From: Scalesia atractyloides
Lineage: Eukaryota; Streptophyta; Magnoliopsida; Asterales; Asteraceae
Direction of reading: 5' to 3'
Assembly (NCBI GenBank): GCA_947069175.1
Contig: CAMTDV010000017.1
Location: 32,993,126 to 33,057,125, forward strand
Length of the DNA stretch: 64,000 bases
Positions 10,508-22,280 of this stretch are shown in pieces. A program made the position numbers and the translations under genes. The notes beneath the pieces are model-generated. The model did no database searches and was not told the origin of the DNA. It saw nothing but the letters and a program-made list of their open reading frames with translations. How positions within the stretch are numbered: position 1 is the first letter of the stretch; each line of letters opens with the position of its first letter.

Positions 10508-11838
10508 GGGTGCGTTTGGTTCGCAGAATGTTTTCGAATTAGAATTGGAATTTCAATGAAATGAACTTGGAGTTTAAACATCGCAAAAGGAATTGGAAAT
10601 TGTTAGAATTGGAATCCCAATTCCATTTTTGATGTATTTGGTTGTCAAATGAATTGGAATCCATCACCCGGCACCCACCACATCCGGTTCGGGTCAAAAC
10701 GGTACGGGTGGGAACGGTACAGATCGAAACGGTGCACGTCGAAACAGTTCGAGTGGAAATGGTTCGCGTCAAAACGGTACGAGTTGAAACAGTTCGCATT
10801 GAAATAGTTCAGGTCGAAACAGTTCACGTCGAAATGGTTCACGTGAAAGTAGTTCGTGTCGAAATAGTACGGGTCGAAATGGTTCGGGTGGAAACGGTAC
10901 GGGTCAAAACGGTTTAATTCCAAACGGTTCGCGTCAAAACGGCCTGAGTCGAAACGGTTCGGTTTGAAACGGCTCGCATCAAAGTAGTTCGGTTCCAAAC
11001 AATTAGCGTCAAAACGGTTCGAGTCCAAATGGTTCGCATCGAAACGGTTCGCGTCAAAGCAGTTCATGTCGGTTCGAGTCGAAATGGTTCGCGTCGAAGC
11101 GGCTCGGGTCAAGACAGCTCGCGTCAAACCAGTTCGGTTCCAAACGGTTCGAGTCGAAACACTCCGGTCGAAACGGTACGGGTCAAAATGGTTCGGTTCT
11201 AGACGGTTCGCGCCAAAACGGTTCAAGTCGAAACGGTACAGTTTGAAACAATTCGGGTTGAAATGGTGCAGACGATCGAAGATTCCAATGAATTTACTTT
11301 AATTCCTTCACATGGAAGAAGGATTTTGAATTCCTTCAATGAATTTACTTTAATTCCTTCACATGGAAGAAGGATTTTGAATTGACATGCCCGATTCGAA
11401 TTCCCTAGCCAACCAAACACATGAAGAATTGAATTGAGATTCTGTGAAAACTCAAGAATGAATACATCAAATCATAAACCCTAAGTTTATTTACCCAAAA
11501 ATCAAAGATATAAACACCAATTCTTCAAGAACAAAGTACCTGAGACAAACGAGAGAGTCATCAATATGACTGACTATCTCAGATCTAAAACAAAGAAAAC
11601 CTAGAATCTCATGAATGTGACTTATGACATACGAAAGAACAGTGTGTGATATATGATCAGAATAACTTGTGTGTTCTCTGAAACTTGTGAACTCTTCACA
11701 CTTCTTTATATAGCAACACAACACAAACACAAAATGATCTAAAGGCCTTGGGCCCAGTTCCATCCGGCTCCAGCAACAGCCCACATCGTTTCTTTGACCA
11801 GCTACAAGTCAGCAAGCCCTTCACACAAACACAAAATG
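10508..11838. mobile_element. TIR element with minisatellite core, right end lost (copy 1)
   Basis: Starts GGGTGCGTTTGGTTCG like the complete element at 29604-31150 and matches it to about 11822, where the duplication junction removes the right end. It includes the minisatellite at 10690-11265 and two tandem copies of a 50-bp unit near 11288-11387. Confidence 0.7.
10690..11265. repeat. 15-bp minisatellite GGTTCGNGTCGAAAC (copy 1)
   Basis: About 38 degenerate units of 15 bp, alternating GGTTCG/GGTACG with GTCGAAAC/GTCAAAAC. Each unit contains TTCG...CGAA half-palindromes. The period is a multiple of three, so open frames of up to 193 codons appear on both strands; their composition is just the repeat. 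Confidence 0.92.
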
Positions 11839-12100
11839 CTTAACATTGTTTGAAAACTGTTTTATTTCTTCGCACAATTCTTGGTGAAGGTCTTTATCAC
11901 ATAATAGAGTTATGCTAGGTTTTAGGTTTTGGTGAGTGTCTATATCACATAATAAATCTTTAATCTTTAGGTTTGAATTACGTAATAAACCTTACGAGTA
12001 ATGTTCAGTAATCAAATAAATTAAGTGTTCTACTAATTCTCAATAGCTGTGAGGTGCGAGATTATTGTTAGGTCTAAGTCATTAAATCGTAAGGTAAGAG
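11839..12100. other. Fragment between duplication junction and LTR element
   Basis: Unique sequence with repeated phrases TATCACATAATA. It probably belongs to the same older element as 17003-17640, since the LTR retrotransposon at 12101-17002 inserted between them. Confidence 0.4.
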
Positions 12101-13368
12101 TGATGTAGAGGGAAAAGTCCGAGTCTTAGAGTGTTTAAATGTCTAATCTTATGTATATTTGATCGTTTATACATGGGGAATTGAATAACTACGAGAAATC
12201 GGTGTTTTTCAGCTAAGCATGTAATTCAGAGAAGTTATGATGATAAAAGATGAAGTGGAGTGCTACGAGATGGAATTTGCAGCTCGTGATAAGAATTCGG
12301 AGTGTGTTCGGGTGCTATCAAGGCTTGAGGATGCAAATTATACGAAAGAATGAAGTCCAAGGGGTTAAACATGAAGATTGGAAATGGAGTGGAATTAAAG
12401 ATCTTAAGATATAGAATGATAGAGGGTTGAATTACGAGCGCGTAGGCGAAAACCGTGCGTAAAACGGAGCTATAACGAAGAAGTTATGTTAAAAACAGTT
12501 TTTGCACGAATTTGGCACGTGACCAGAAAGTCTGGACCGTCTGACGGTCGGGGTGACGGAAAAATGCGCAACTAATTGTTTTTTGAAGGTATTTAAAGGG
12601 TTTAAACCCTAGATTGAATCCAACACTTTGGAGACGATTTTAAGGGATCAAAACACACTTTTTGGAGCATTCTTTCACCATAAACATCATTCCTATCACC
12701 AAATCAAAGATCAAGATCATGGTTTCAATCATCTTTCAAGCGTGTGAAGATCATACAACTGAGATGAGCGGCTAGAACCTTAGTGGTTTCCTCTGGGTGG
12801 AGGATTCTTGTAAGCAACTCGATTTATGTGTTTGGATTATTGTTTAAATCCGGTAATCTAAGCATTCGATGCTTGTTACCGGTTGATTTGACTTGATTGA
12901 TTGTAAACGGTTGATTTGGCTTTAAACCTAGTTTTGATTCTTTCAATTCCCGAGAATTCTAGTAATTGGGATATATTAGATAGGGATTGGGTTTGGTAAT
13001 CTCAATTGATAATCGTGTGATAACCTCTCGTTGTTAATCAATCAGAGTACTTAGTCCTCTTTTATCACAATCAATTAATCAGGTTATACAATTATGTTTA
13101 TGTAATTGTAAACAATCAAATACATAAATGAATTGGCTTTGAATCTAAAATCCGGAGGAACCATTGTTTCTCCCATTGATTATAACCTCGTTTTCTTAGT
13201 AATTTCTAGTTAATCAAACAACCAAACAAACCGAGTTTACATTTTCGCAAGTAATCAAATAATACTTAATCCATAACACTTTCCACAATCCTCCTCTGGT
13301 TCGATACCCGACTTACTCTATCTACATAGTTTATTTCGGTTTTTGCATGACACTAACGACAGTCATCA
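12101..13368 (+). repeat. 5' LTR of the LARD-like element
   Basis: Begins TGATGTAGAGGG and ends GACAGTCATCA. It lacks a short stretch present in the 3' LTR (around 15984-16003) and a GTCACTGACGATCCAGGACC stretch near 16157. Confidence 0.9.
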
Positions 13369-13371
13369 AAA

Positions 13372-13389
13372 TGGCGCCAATGCCGGGGA
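13372..13389 (+). other. Primer-binding site of the LARD-like element
   Basis: TGGCGCCAATGCCGGGGA begins three bases after the LTR. It resembles the complement of the 3' end of plant tRNA-Asp as used by Athila-like elements, with two changes from the form I know. Confidence 0.7.
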
Positions 13390-13503
13390 GGCTTGCGCAA
13401 AGTGTTTAAGTGTTAAGTTTTAGTTAAAATAAAAAAAATCCAAAAATAGTGTCTGTTTTGTTCAGATTTGTGTTTGGTGCTTGTGTTTCTGTGTTTTTGC
13501 AGG

Positions 13504-13905
13504 ATGGCAAGTTATTTGAGAAGAAGATTTTCCGAGTACTATACATGTATGTTTTGCAAGAATCTGCTACATCCGGGAATTACCTGTTGGGAGGCTCGAT
13601 ACAGGCGTAGAGAAGAACAGAGGAGAGCAATTGAGTTGGATTTTTATTCTGATGATCATGTCCACCCGCACTATTCTTATTCTGATTCGCCGCGAGTTAC
13701 ATATGATTACCAATCGGATACGAATTATTGTTATGATGAGCAAACATGTGATGAGTGTAGCTATGATCCGGGGATGGTACAAGGTATGAGCTACCAAGAG
13801 GAGTATGACGATTGTTATGATGAATACTCTCGACTTTCTTATGAAGATCATCCAGTACACTATCAGGATGCCTATCATACCCAGTATACTTGCAATCATG
13901 GCTAA
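13504..13905 (+). CDS. Private ORF of the LARD-like element, unknown function
   Basis: I do not recognise this 133-residue protein. The ATG at 13504 follows GCAGG; an in-frame upstream ATG at 13468 would add a hydrophobic dozen residues and is less likely. The N-terminus is basic (ASYLRRRFSEYY), followed by a CMFCKNLLHPGITCW segment with three cysteines that could bind metal, then a strongly charged RYRRREEQRR stretch. The rest is rich in Tyr, Asp, Glu and His with several more Cys, so the protein is acidic and probably disordered. It lies right after the PBS, where gag would be, and is the only sizeable sense ORF in the element. It could be a derived gag N-terminus or a chance frame; no conserved domain is visible. 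Confidence 0.5.
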   Translation: MASYLRRRFSEYYTCMFCKNLLHPGITCWEARYRRREEQRRAIELDFYSDDHVHPHYSYSDSPRVTYDYQSDTNYCYDEQTCDECSYDPGMVQGMSYQEEYDDCYDEYSRLSYEDHPVHYQDAYHTQYTCNHG

Positions 13906-15702
13906 CACAAGTTTCGATTTTAATAAGTAATTTAGCTTTTGGCCCGAATATTTATCCGTCGATGATTCCGTTTGCATAGATTCTTTTTTGAGAACGAAAA
14001 AAGAGTAAGTGTGGGGATATTTGATTTATTGCAGAATACATCTATTTATCGTGTATACTTTTCGTATCGTTTTGTTTCGTTTTCGTAGTTAGATTAAATA
14101 GTTGTGGTTTTACAGGTCCCGGTTGCGGAAAAGAGTATAAAATGGTTGAAATCAGCTGGAAAAGAGCTAACAGTTGGAATCAGGACAACTTGGAGCTGAA
14201 CAAAAACGAAAAACAAATTAATCTGGCAGAAACAGGTCGTCGCGCCACGTGACAACCAAGGAAAGAGGGCTACACGTGACGCGTAGCCATTTAAAAACAA
14301 TTTCTGGATATTAACGTGCCGCGCTACGTGACGCTTAAAGCTCATACCTGTCGCGCGACACGCCGCGGTGTGTTATCGGCCCAGAGTTTGTCCAGCTGCA
14401 GAATCCTTGCTGAAACCACATAAAAACATCCTTAAAGTCAATCTTTGACCTACTCACGAATTCAAGAAGCTTTTGGACGTCTATTCTTGTTAGAGCACAA
14501 CAGTTATTACAGACACATGATCAGGTGCATGTGTTTATCTATCTTGTGTTTTATTTGTTTTCGTGTATTTGGTGGTGTGAAGTTTTGTGTTGGGAATGGT
14601 GTTATTTGTCGAGTCGAGTAGGGTGTTAGCTGTTCATGGGTTGTAGGTGGATATCTCGAGTTAGGCTTTGAATTACGCTATACATTGGGACAATGTTTCC
14701 CAAGTGTGGGGATGCGGTAACTTGAGATAGGGTTGGTAGGTTTAATGATCATATCAAATGCTTGAATCAGTTAAAATGCTTGAATCAGTTGAAATCCCCT
14801 AAAAATTTTTGAACAAATTTGATCATGTTTGAAAGATTTTTGCAACAAAATGGAAAATGATAAGTATAATTAAATTGTTGGCGTTCAATTATTTTATATA
14901 TGAGATGATAAAACAGTCGAAAACGCATCTAATCTAGGATGTGTGGGTAGGCCCAGTCGGTTGAAAGGTTCCTTAAGATTAAATAAAATACTTAAATATT
15001 AGGAATCTTGTGGGTTCTCGCCTTAGGAGCTATAGCAAAGCTGAAACTGTAGAGAGTATAAGGGATTCTGTTATAAATATAAGGCTTATAAATATTCCGA
15101 TTAAATGGCACACTTGTTTCTTTTTATGAGAATAAATCTGAAACATGGTGGCGCCCCAAAACATTCCATCCATCCATATATTGAGCTAGCTTGCATTGAC
15201 GAAGCCTATGGTATTGTCGCGGGGATGGTGACTCATGCGGTACATACCCTCTAGGTGGAGTTAGAAAAGAAAAAGTAAATATGTGAACTGATGGCATTAA
15301 TCGCGGGGATGGTGACTCATGCAAGGTATGTCCGCTAAGTGATCGTATACAAAAACATGCTTAAGCTCGGAAATTATCATCCATTATCCATCAAAGTTTA
15401 ATCGGGAATATATAAAAGCTTGTTATATAAGACAGTTTTCTCATAAGCTTGAAACGGGATTAAGTGGCGGTGTAGTCTTTTAAGTGTGAGACCCATAGAT
15501 GACGACTGCATTTGAACTTAATGAATTATGATTAAGGGCTTGGAAACTGGTGGTTGGGTTTAAGTGGACCGTATACTTGCAATCTTGGTTAATGCGTGAT
15601 TAGATTTGTTAATAAGCTAACCGAATAAATTGAAGTCGATGATTTTATTGTGATTCCATTGCATAATTCTTTTCGGGACGAAAAAGGATAAGTGTGGGGA
15701 TG
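13906..15702. other. Non-coding interior of the LARD-like element
   Basis: No pol remnants found. It has three AAGTGTGGGGA motifs (near 14011, 14700 and 15691). About 140 bp at 13883-14025 is repeated, diverged, at 15575-15700. A GCGGGGATGGTGACTCATGC phrase occurs twice (near 15219 and 15303). The purine tract AAGTGTGGGGATG directly precedes the 3' LTR and is the likely polypurine tract. Confidence 0.6.
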
Positions 15703-17002
15703 TGATGTAGAGGGAAAAGTCCGAGTCTTAGAGTGTTTAAATGTCTAATCTTATGTATATTTGATCGTTTATACATGGGGAATTGAATAACTACGAGAAA
15801 TCGGTGTTTTTCAGGTAAGCACGTAATTCAGAGAAGTTATGATGATTAAAGATGAAGTGGAGTGCTACGAGATGGAATTTGCAGCTCGTGATACAAATTT
15901 GGAGTGTGTTCGGGTGCTATCAAGGCTTGAGGATGCAAATTATACGAAAGAATGAAGTCCAAGGGGTTAAACATGAAGATTGGACGTGTTTTGAGGAAAA
16001 CAAATGGAGTGGAATTAGAGATCTTAAGATATAGAATGATAGAGGGTTGAATTACGAGCGCGTAGGCAAAAATCGTGCGTAAAACGGAGCTATAACAAAG
16101 AAGTTATGATAAAAATAGTTTTTGCACGAATCTGGCACGTGACCAGAAAGTCTGGACTGTCACTGACGATCCAGGACCGTCACTGACGGTCGGGGTGACG
16201 GAAAAATGCGTAACTAATTGTTTTTTGAAGGTATTTAAAGGGTTTAAACCCTAGATTGAATCAAACACTTTGGGGACGATTTTAAGGGATCAAAACACAC
16301 TTTTTGGAGCATTCTTTCACCATAAACATCATTCTTGTCACCAAATCAAAGATCAAGATCATGGTTTCAATCATCTTTCAAGCGTGTGAAGATCATACAA
16401 CTGAGATGAGCGGCTAGAACCTTAGTGGTTTCCTCCGGGTGGAGGATTCTTGTAAGCAACTCGATTTATGTGTTTGGATTATTGTTTAAATCCGGTAATC
16501 TAAGCATTCGATGCTTGTTACCGGTTGATTTGACTTGATTGATTGTAAACGGTTGATTTTGCTTTAAACCTAGTTTTGATTCTTTCAATTCCCGAGAGTT
16601 CTAGTAATTGGGATATATTAGATAGGGATTGGGTTTGGTAATCTCAATTGATAATCGTGTGATAACCTCTCGTTGTTAATCAATCAGAGTACTTAGTCCT
16701 CTTTTATCACAATCAATTAATCAGGTTATACAATTATGTCTATGTAATTGTAAACAATCAAATACATAAATGAATTGGCTTTGAATCTAAAATCCGGAGG
16801 AACCATTGTTTCTCCCATTGATTATAACCTCGTTTTCTTAGTAATTTCTAGTTAATCAAACAAACCGAGTTTACATTTTTGCAAGTAATTAAATAATACT
16901 TAATCCATAACACTTTCCACAATCCTCCTCTGGTTCGATACCCGACTTACTCTATCTACATAGTTTATTTCGGTTTTTGCATGACAGTAACGACAGTCAT
17001 CA
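15703..17002 (+). repeat. 3' LTR of the LARD-like element
   Basis: Begins TGATGTAGAGGG and ends GACAGTCATCA, matching 12101-13368 with a few percent substitutions and two short indels. Confidence 0.9.
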
Positions 17003-17640
17003 AGGAGCTTCGTAAGGGGTAAACCTTTTGGATGTTGTCTAACAAGTTTACCCTAGATTTAGGTCCTGTGAGGGATTGAATCGTGTAGGGTACTTTCGTA
17101 TACCCATTAGATGTCCTGTGTGGGAGTTTAACCAACCGGTGTTCATAACAGCCTCTAGGGTGCCATAAGTGTCTCTTGAGAAAGGTTAAGAGTCTTGTTC
17201 GGTATCTCGATAGGTTTAGAATTCTAAGATCCCGGTTCCATAATAATTAATATCCTAATAAAATCCGTTACTAAAAGCAAACTAGGATTCCAGTCTAGGT
17301 AGTGTCTACACCATTTGAGAAAAAGTCCAAAGTAATTCGTATTAGTTAATTTAGTTAGTTAATTTAGTTTAATTTAATTGCATTCTTAGGATTTTAATAA
17401 CCCCCCCCCCCCCCAATCAAATAAACAATTAGTTATGTCAGTGTCAGTCCAAGTCTAGATAGATTCGTTAGCGTAGTTCGATCGAGTCTTGTGGGTTCGA
17501 TATCCGGACTTGCGTTAACTATACTAGAGTTGACCGGTGCACTTGCCGGTTAGTAGTTTAGTGTGTCTTAGTGAGTCTAGAGTATTACATAGAGCCTAGA
17601 GTTAGGTTAATTTAGTTGCTTTTATTAAACTACTTTTTAG
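17003..17640. other. LTR-like debris with poly-C tract
   Basis: The stretch 17440-17640 (GGGTTCGATATCCGGACTT, TGCACTTGCCGGTTAG, ending near CACATCA) reads like the 3' part of a plant Ty3/gypsy LTR. A run of 14 C lies at 17401-17414. No ORF. Confidence 0.45.
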
Positions 17641-18525
17641 CACATCAACCACAAAAAACCAAAGGTTATGCTCGAAGCGGTGGCGTCAAATGATTTATGG
17701 ATTTGGCATGCGTACTTTGGTACTCCCGATTCAAACAAGAGATTAATGTTCTACATCAATCACCGCTATTTGATGTCGTGTTACAAGGAACCACACTATC
17801 GTGAGCGTTTACGGTTAACGGGAGAATTTATAGAGACGACTACTATCTTGTTGATGGTATTTACCCAACTCGGTTTGTTTTTGTAAAGGCGTATTCATTT
17901 CCGACCAAGCCCAAAGAAATAGTGTTAAAGAAGTTACAGGAGTCGACAAGAAAAGATGTTAAATGAGCGTTTGGTGTTTTGACTGCTAAATGGCGTATAA
18001 TTGATCGACCGATGCGCATAGTTAGACCATAAATATTTAGGAGTGTGGGATATGCGTGTATCATATTGCACAAAGGACGTGGGGCACGCAATATCACCAA
18101 ACCACGTTATGGACCCTCAGACACAGGTACCTGTTAGCAGGGATATTCAATTGGAGTTGCGAAATGAAGAAACACATTTTCGATTACGATATGATCAAAC
18201 AGAACATGTTGGTGGTTTAGATATCAAATTTCCCGATTACGATGAACAATAGTTTTTTATATTAGTTTTTATTTATGAGTATTTATTTTTCTTGTTGTGT
18301 GTATTTTTTTTAATTTAATGCATTTTTATAAATGTTGGTTTTTATTTGTTTTAATTTTATATCTTATTTGTTTAATTATAAAATAAAAATAATAAAGTGA
18401 GTGATGAATGGTTACCATTGCAAGTGTGATAGAGTAAAATGTGATGGAGTGGGGTGACAAATGGTGATTGAGTGTGGTGTGTGATGGAATGTGATGAATG
18501 ATGACCACCCCTTTCACCCTTATAA
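17641..18525 (+). mobile_element. 3' remnant of a PIF/Harbinger transposon
   Basis: Contains the C-terminal part of a Harbinger transposase and about 270 bp of downstream sequence ending in the AAGGGGTGGTCAT-type motif (in reverse) near 18500-18525. The same right end is present at 1-105 in copy 1, whose transposase part would lie left of the window. The 5' half is missing. Confidence 0.65.
17668..18252 (+). pseudogene. Decayed PIF/Harbinger transposase (HARBI1-like), C-terminal part
   Basis: The frame starting at 17668 begins MLEAVASNDLWIWHAYFGTP, very close to the plant Harbinger DDE nuclease segment LEAVAS-DLWIWHAFFG-. A frameshift follows soon, and the matching sequence continues in other frames at about 17880-18010 (FPTKPKEIVLKKLQEST, RKDV-AFGVLTAKWRII), interrupted by a stop. 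The last catalytic acidic residue of the family would sit in this second part, where a stop replaces the residue after RKDVK. Family members cut and paste DNA at TWA sites, with a separate Myb-like partner; none is seen here. Non-functional, but it shows where the Tourist-like MITEs of the window could once have got their transposase. Confidence 0.8.
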
Positions 18526-20700
18526 TCCTTTGTTATGGTAAACAAAGTACATATTATCTTAAATAAATATGTTTTTTTATGAATTATAGTTTTAAGATTT
18601 TGGGGAATGTGGGGGTTAGCTTACTTGGTCGAAGCATTTGCCTTCTGTCACAGCCACCGACCAAACCCTGGACGGGAGCCATGAATAGTCAAGTGGTACC
18701 GGTGGTTATTTTGAAAATATCGCAGCAGAAAATTCATTAGGACCGTGAGTAAGAAAAATATTATAGTTTAGAAACACCGAAATATTATTTATAACAAATG
18801 GGAATAAAACCCATGTTTTACAAAGGTAGTTTTAATGGGGGATAAACCCGAATACATAAAACAACGTTTCTTAATTTAATTGATAAAATAAGCCACTCTT
18901 TTGACACACCCCGACTCGCAGCGGATATTGAACAGGGCACGATGATTGCTCATAGCTCATGACAACTAAGCGTTGTTACAATATTTAAAGCACATCCAGT
19001 TAATTTGTCACATAATATATAATAATCAAAATTGTTTACACATTGTTTAAAAACAACACATAACATAAGATTTTTATTTAATATCCTAAGGCCCATGCTA
19101 CATGTCCTCATCACTTGTTTAACAACCTTGATTATCTGCACCACGCTAGAAAAAATATATTTTTAGGTTAACAAATATGTTGGTGAGCAATTTCCTCATT
19201 TTATAGAAAACGGTTTTATATTTATTTTATAAAAATATTTTTAACATGCACCTCAAGGTTAGTATAAAATTGTCTCATATCAACAACATATTCATATATA
19301 CGAAACAAGAATGCACCAAACAAATCCACTCTACAAAACAAACTAAATATAAGACACAAGACTGTAGCGTGCACTAGCCTCAAGCCCCGTAGAGCGAGTC
19401 TAATACTGGTGGCGATACTAGGCTACAACCAATGGTCGTGGGGTCCTAGTCAGTCGTGGATCCACATGACACAATATCATGCAATAGACTTACAAGACAT
19501 AAAATACAGAATAAAGAAAACACATATGGACATCCACATAATAACGCTTTGAACATAGCATCATAAGGGTAAAACAATTCAGACATTTGTATAACATGAT
19601 GCACCCCAAAATTTGTAAAATTAAAAAGGGGAGATGTAAAAGAAATCACTCACAGATTGCGAAAAGTTAATCCACGAGAATTACCACATGAGTACACCAG
19701 GTATAACAATTGACTAAATCACCCTAGAATCAATAAAACCCATATTTAAAATAAACGGAACGACAACAACGGGTTTAGTGATTCGAGTTCTTGATTTGGG
19801 GACTTTTGTATTGCGTAATTTATAAATCATAATTTTAAGAAAATAAAGTTATATTAATAGTCAAGAATAAATAATTTTGATCATGACGAGATTAATACAT
19901 ATGTATATATTTATAAGTCTAAAATTTAAATAATCAAGGGTAGGCAAGGGCTAATTTATACCATTTAATCCTAACCACAATATTTATATATATTTAGACC
20001 TATTCTGGGACTCATAAATTAAAAAATCCGAAACTTGATAATTAACTTATGGTACAAATAAAACATCGTATGTATTTTTTGTATATTTAAGCTTATTTTA
20101 GAAATATACATTTGGCCATATTAATAAGGATAATTCTGAAGATCTTATTGATTCAAAAATACAGGATTATATATAGATTTAAATCCTAATTTTTAAAATC
20201 ATCGATTTATTAAAAATACCCAAACTTGTATTTTATAATTTAATTTGATAATCACCAAAATTTATGTAACTTATATAAAAATTCCATGCTATCATTATCT
20301 TCCAAAATTATCAGAAAATAGTTTTCATGAATTTTTATTCGATGGATTTCCAATTTTATATAATTTCTTATTATATAAATAATGTTATAAATCTATAATA
20401 ATTCCTGTTGAAGTCTAAAAATTCCTAAAATTTTCACTAGAACATGATCCTACCAGTATCCTAAATTCAATTTCATAATAAATTGTTGGCACATGTGTGC
20501 ATGCGCAAATGCAAGAGTATGCGTCAGCTCTTCTGGTTGGCCAGGGTGTGTGTTTTAGTGAGCATAGGTGTGCATCTTCTAGGAATTAGCTTTTGAGGTT
20601 CAACTAGGAGGCACGTGCCTAGTTATGTGAAGCACAGTTATACCTTGGATTTTGTTGGTGTTTTTCTTGGTTTTTTTTTCGTTTTTCGTTCATTCATGTT

Positions 20701-20988
20701 CTAGTTAACTGTCATTTTCGTTCCTTTAGTTTGTTCAGTTATGGCAGTTCAGACCAAATTTCAAATTTGTATCATTTCCGTCCCTGACATTCTTGAAACA
20801 TGTTAGTTTCGTCAAAAAAAACATGAGTTAACTGTCATTTTCGTCCATGTGTCCAACTATTCGATTCAACCTTAGTTTTTTTTATGGAACTGATATGTTT
20901 CAAGAATGACAGGGACGAAAATGGTAGAAATTTAAAATTTGGTCTGACATAATTGGACAAACCACGGAGAAGAAAATGACAGTTAACT
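20701..20988. mobile_element. Foldback MITE, Mutator-like (copy 2)
   Basis: Counterpart of 2281-2568 with the same inverted arms and only scattered substitutions. Confidence 0.6.
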
Positions 20989-21418
20989 CTTTATGTTTTA
21001 TTACTGGAAACCTAAATGCTCCTACAATCACTAGAAATCTTTTTTTTTTTTTGAAACATTAACTTCATTAAAGAAACCACAACCAAACCCAAACCGTGCG
21101 ACCCCAAGCAACAAACAAAATGATCTAATTAAGTACCTATATCTTGTGGAAATGCAACAAAAATGGTCAAAAATAGACAATCAATAGTGTTCTGCCAAGT
21201 GACAAGAACACTAGTTTTAAGGTTGTATAATTAATAGATTTATAATTATAATTATAATTATAATTATAATATAGTTATAATGCGCAATAAAAATATGTAT
21301 AAAAGATAACACATTAGTGGTTATATTTACTAATACAAACATGTATAATACGGATCATATATTAATTATCTTTTCCCTTTTATATAAGAATTTAACTTAT
21401 GTGATCAATGGGCCAAAG

Positions 21419-21843
21419 ACAAGGGGGTATGCCCCGCTTACGGTATGTGCATATAATGTATATATGTGTGGGCCCTCGGGGGCAAAAGTGAAAGTGCATT
21501 AATTTTAACGTTATTTCACTAATTTCGTGAAAATAACGTTAAAAGAGGGAGACGGTTAATCATGCATCATGTGGTGGCGTTGATAGTTAAAAGACAAGAG
21601 GGTACATGCACTAATTGACCTTTTTCTCAGTTGCTGAGTGTTATGTGTCTTATGTTTAAGGCTTCATGCAAAACTACTATCGAGCCGGAGGTCTCACTAG
21701 AAGCAGCCTCTCTATTCCAACAGGATAGAAGTAAGGCTGTCTACATCTTACTATCCTCAGACCCTACCTTAGCTTTGCTCTTGGTGGGATTTGCTGAATA
21801 TGATGATGATGATGATTATGATGATAATAATGATAATGGTGAT
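21419..21843 (+). mobile_element. SINE-derived insertion, Au-like 3' half (copy 2)
   Basis: Counterpart of 3017-3444. Here the flanking 16-bp repeat GATCAATGGGCCAAAG is exact (21403-21418 and 21844-21859). The GATGAT tail is shorter and interrupted by AATAAT. Confidence 0.65.
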
Positions 21844-22280
21844 GATCAATGGGCCAAAGGGCACTGGCAAAGCTTTATTGGGGCTAGGGGTGACCCGGCC
21901 CTATTGATTTTTTGTTCATAGTGTTATTTTTACTGGAAATTTTTGAATATTTTTTTGTAGTGTAAAATATTGGATTTTTAAGAGTCCGGCCACCATCGGA
22001 TTGGATTTTAGGAGTTTGGCCCCAATAAGTTTTAGTTCAAGCCCCGCCACTACCTAAGAGTACGAATAGTTTATAATAGCCTATCATGAAATCATAATAC
22101 ACACTTAATAATTTTTTGAGTAAATTGCCATATTCGTCCCTGAGGTTTGGGCACATTTGTCATTTTCATCCAAAATGATACTTTGGTACCATTTTGTCCC
22201 CCACATTTGTAACTTTTTGTCATTTTCGTCCAAATGCCTAACCTAGTTACTTTATAAAGTTAGATGGATTATTTTTGAAA

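Larger units (their letters stand above)
1..11838. repeat. Copy 1 of an ~18.4-kb-spaced tandem duplication
   Basis: Base 1 onward matches 18421 onward almost base for base, with roughly one difference per 100 bases in blocks compared by eye. The match runs to about 11822, where copy 2 continues differently. Both copies carry the same chain of MITEs, SINE and AT-rich spacer in the same order. The window starts inside this copy, so its left end is not seen. The right end (11823-11838) is a short patch that also occurs at 11721-11736. If this is a simple tandem duplication the unit is about 19 kb and includes the LTR element at 12101-17002; alternatively 11839-18420 is later inserted DNA. Confidence 0.93.
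12101..17002 (+). mobile_element. Non-autonomous LTR retrotransposon (LARD-like)
   Basis: Two direct LTRs of about 1.27-1.30 kb (TGATG...CATCA) enclose 2.33 kb with a primer-binding site, one short ORF and a purine tract, but no gag, protease, RT or integrase. Flanking pentamers AAGAG (12096-12100) and AGGAG (17003-17007) differ at one base and fit a 5-bp target duplication. The LTRs are only a few percent different, so insertion was fairly recent. The PBS and the AAGTGTGGGGA motifs resemble Athila/Tat-type Ty3/gypsy elements, which would have to supply the enzymes; that partner is inferred. Confidence 0.85.

Noticed and set aside
10645..11226. Minus-strand open frame of 193 codons (and plus-strand partners) across the 15-bp minisatellite; same at 29741-30322
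   Set aside because: The period is a multiple of three, so frames stay open automatically. The product is only a repeated pentapeptide-like pattern, open on both strands, with no promoter context.
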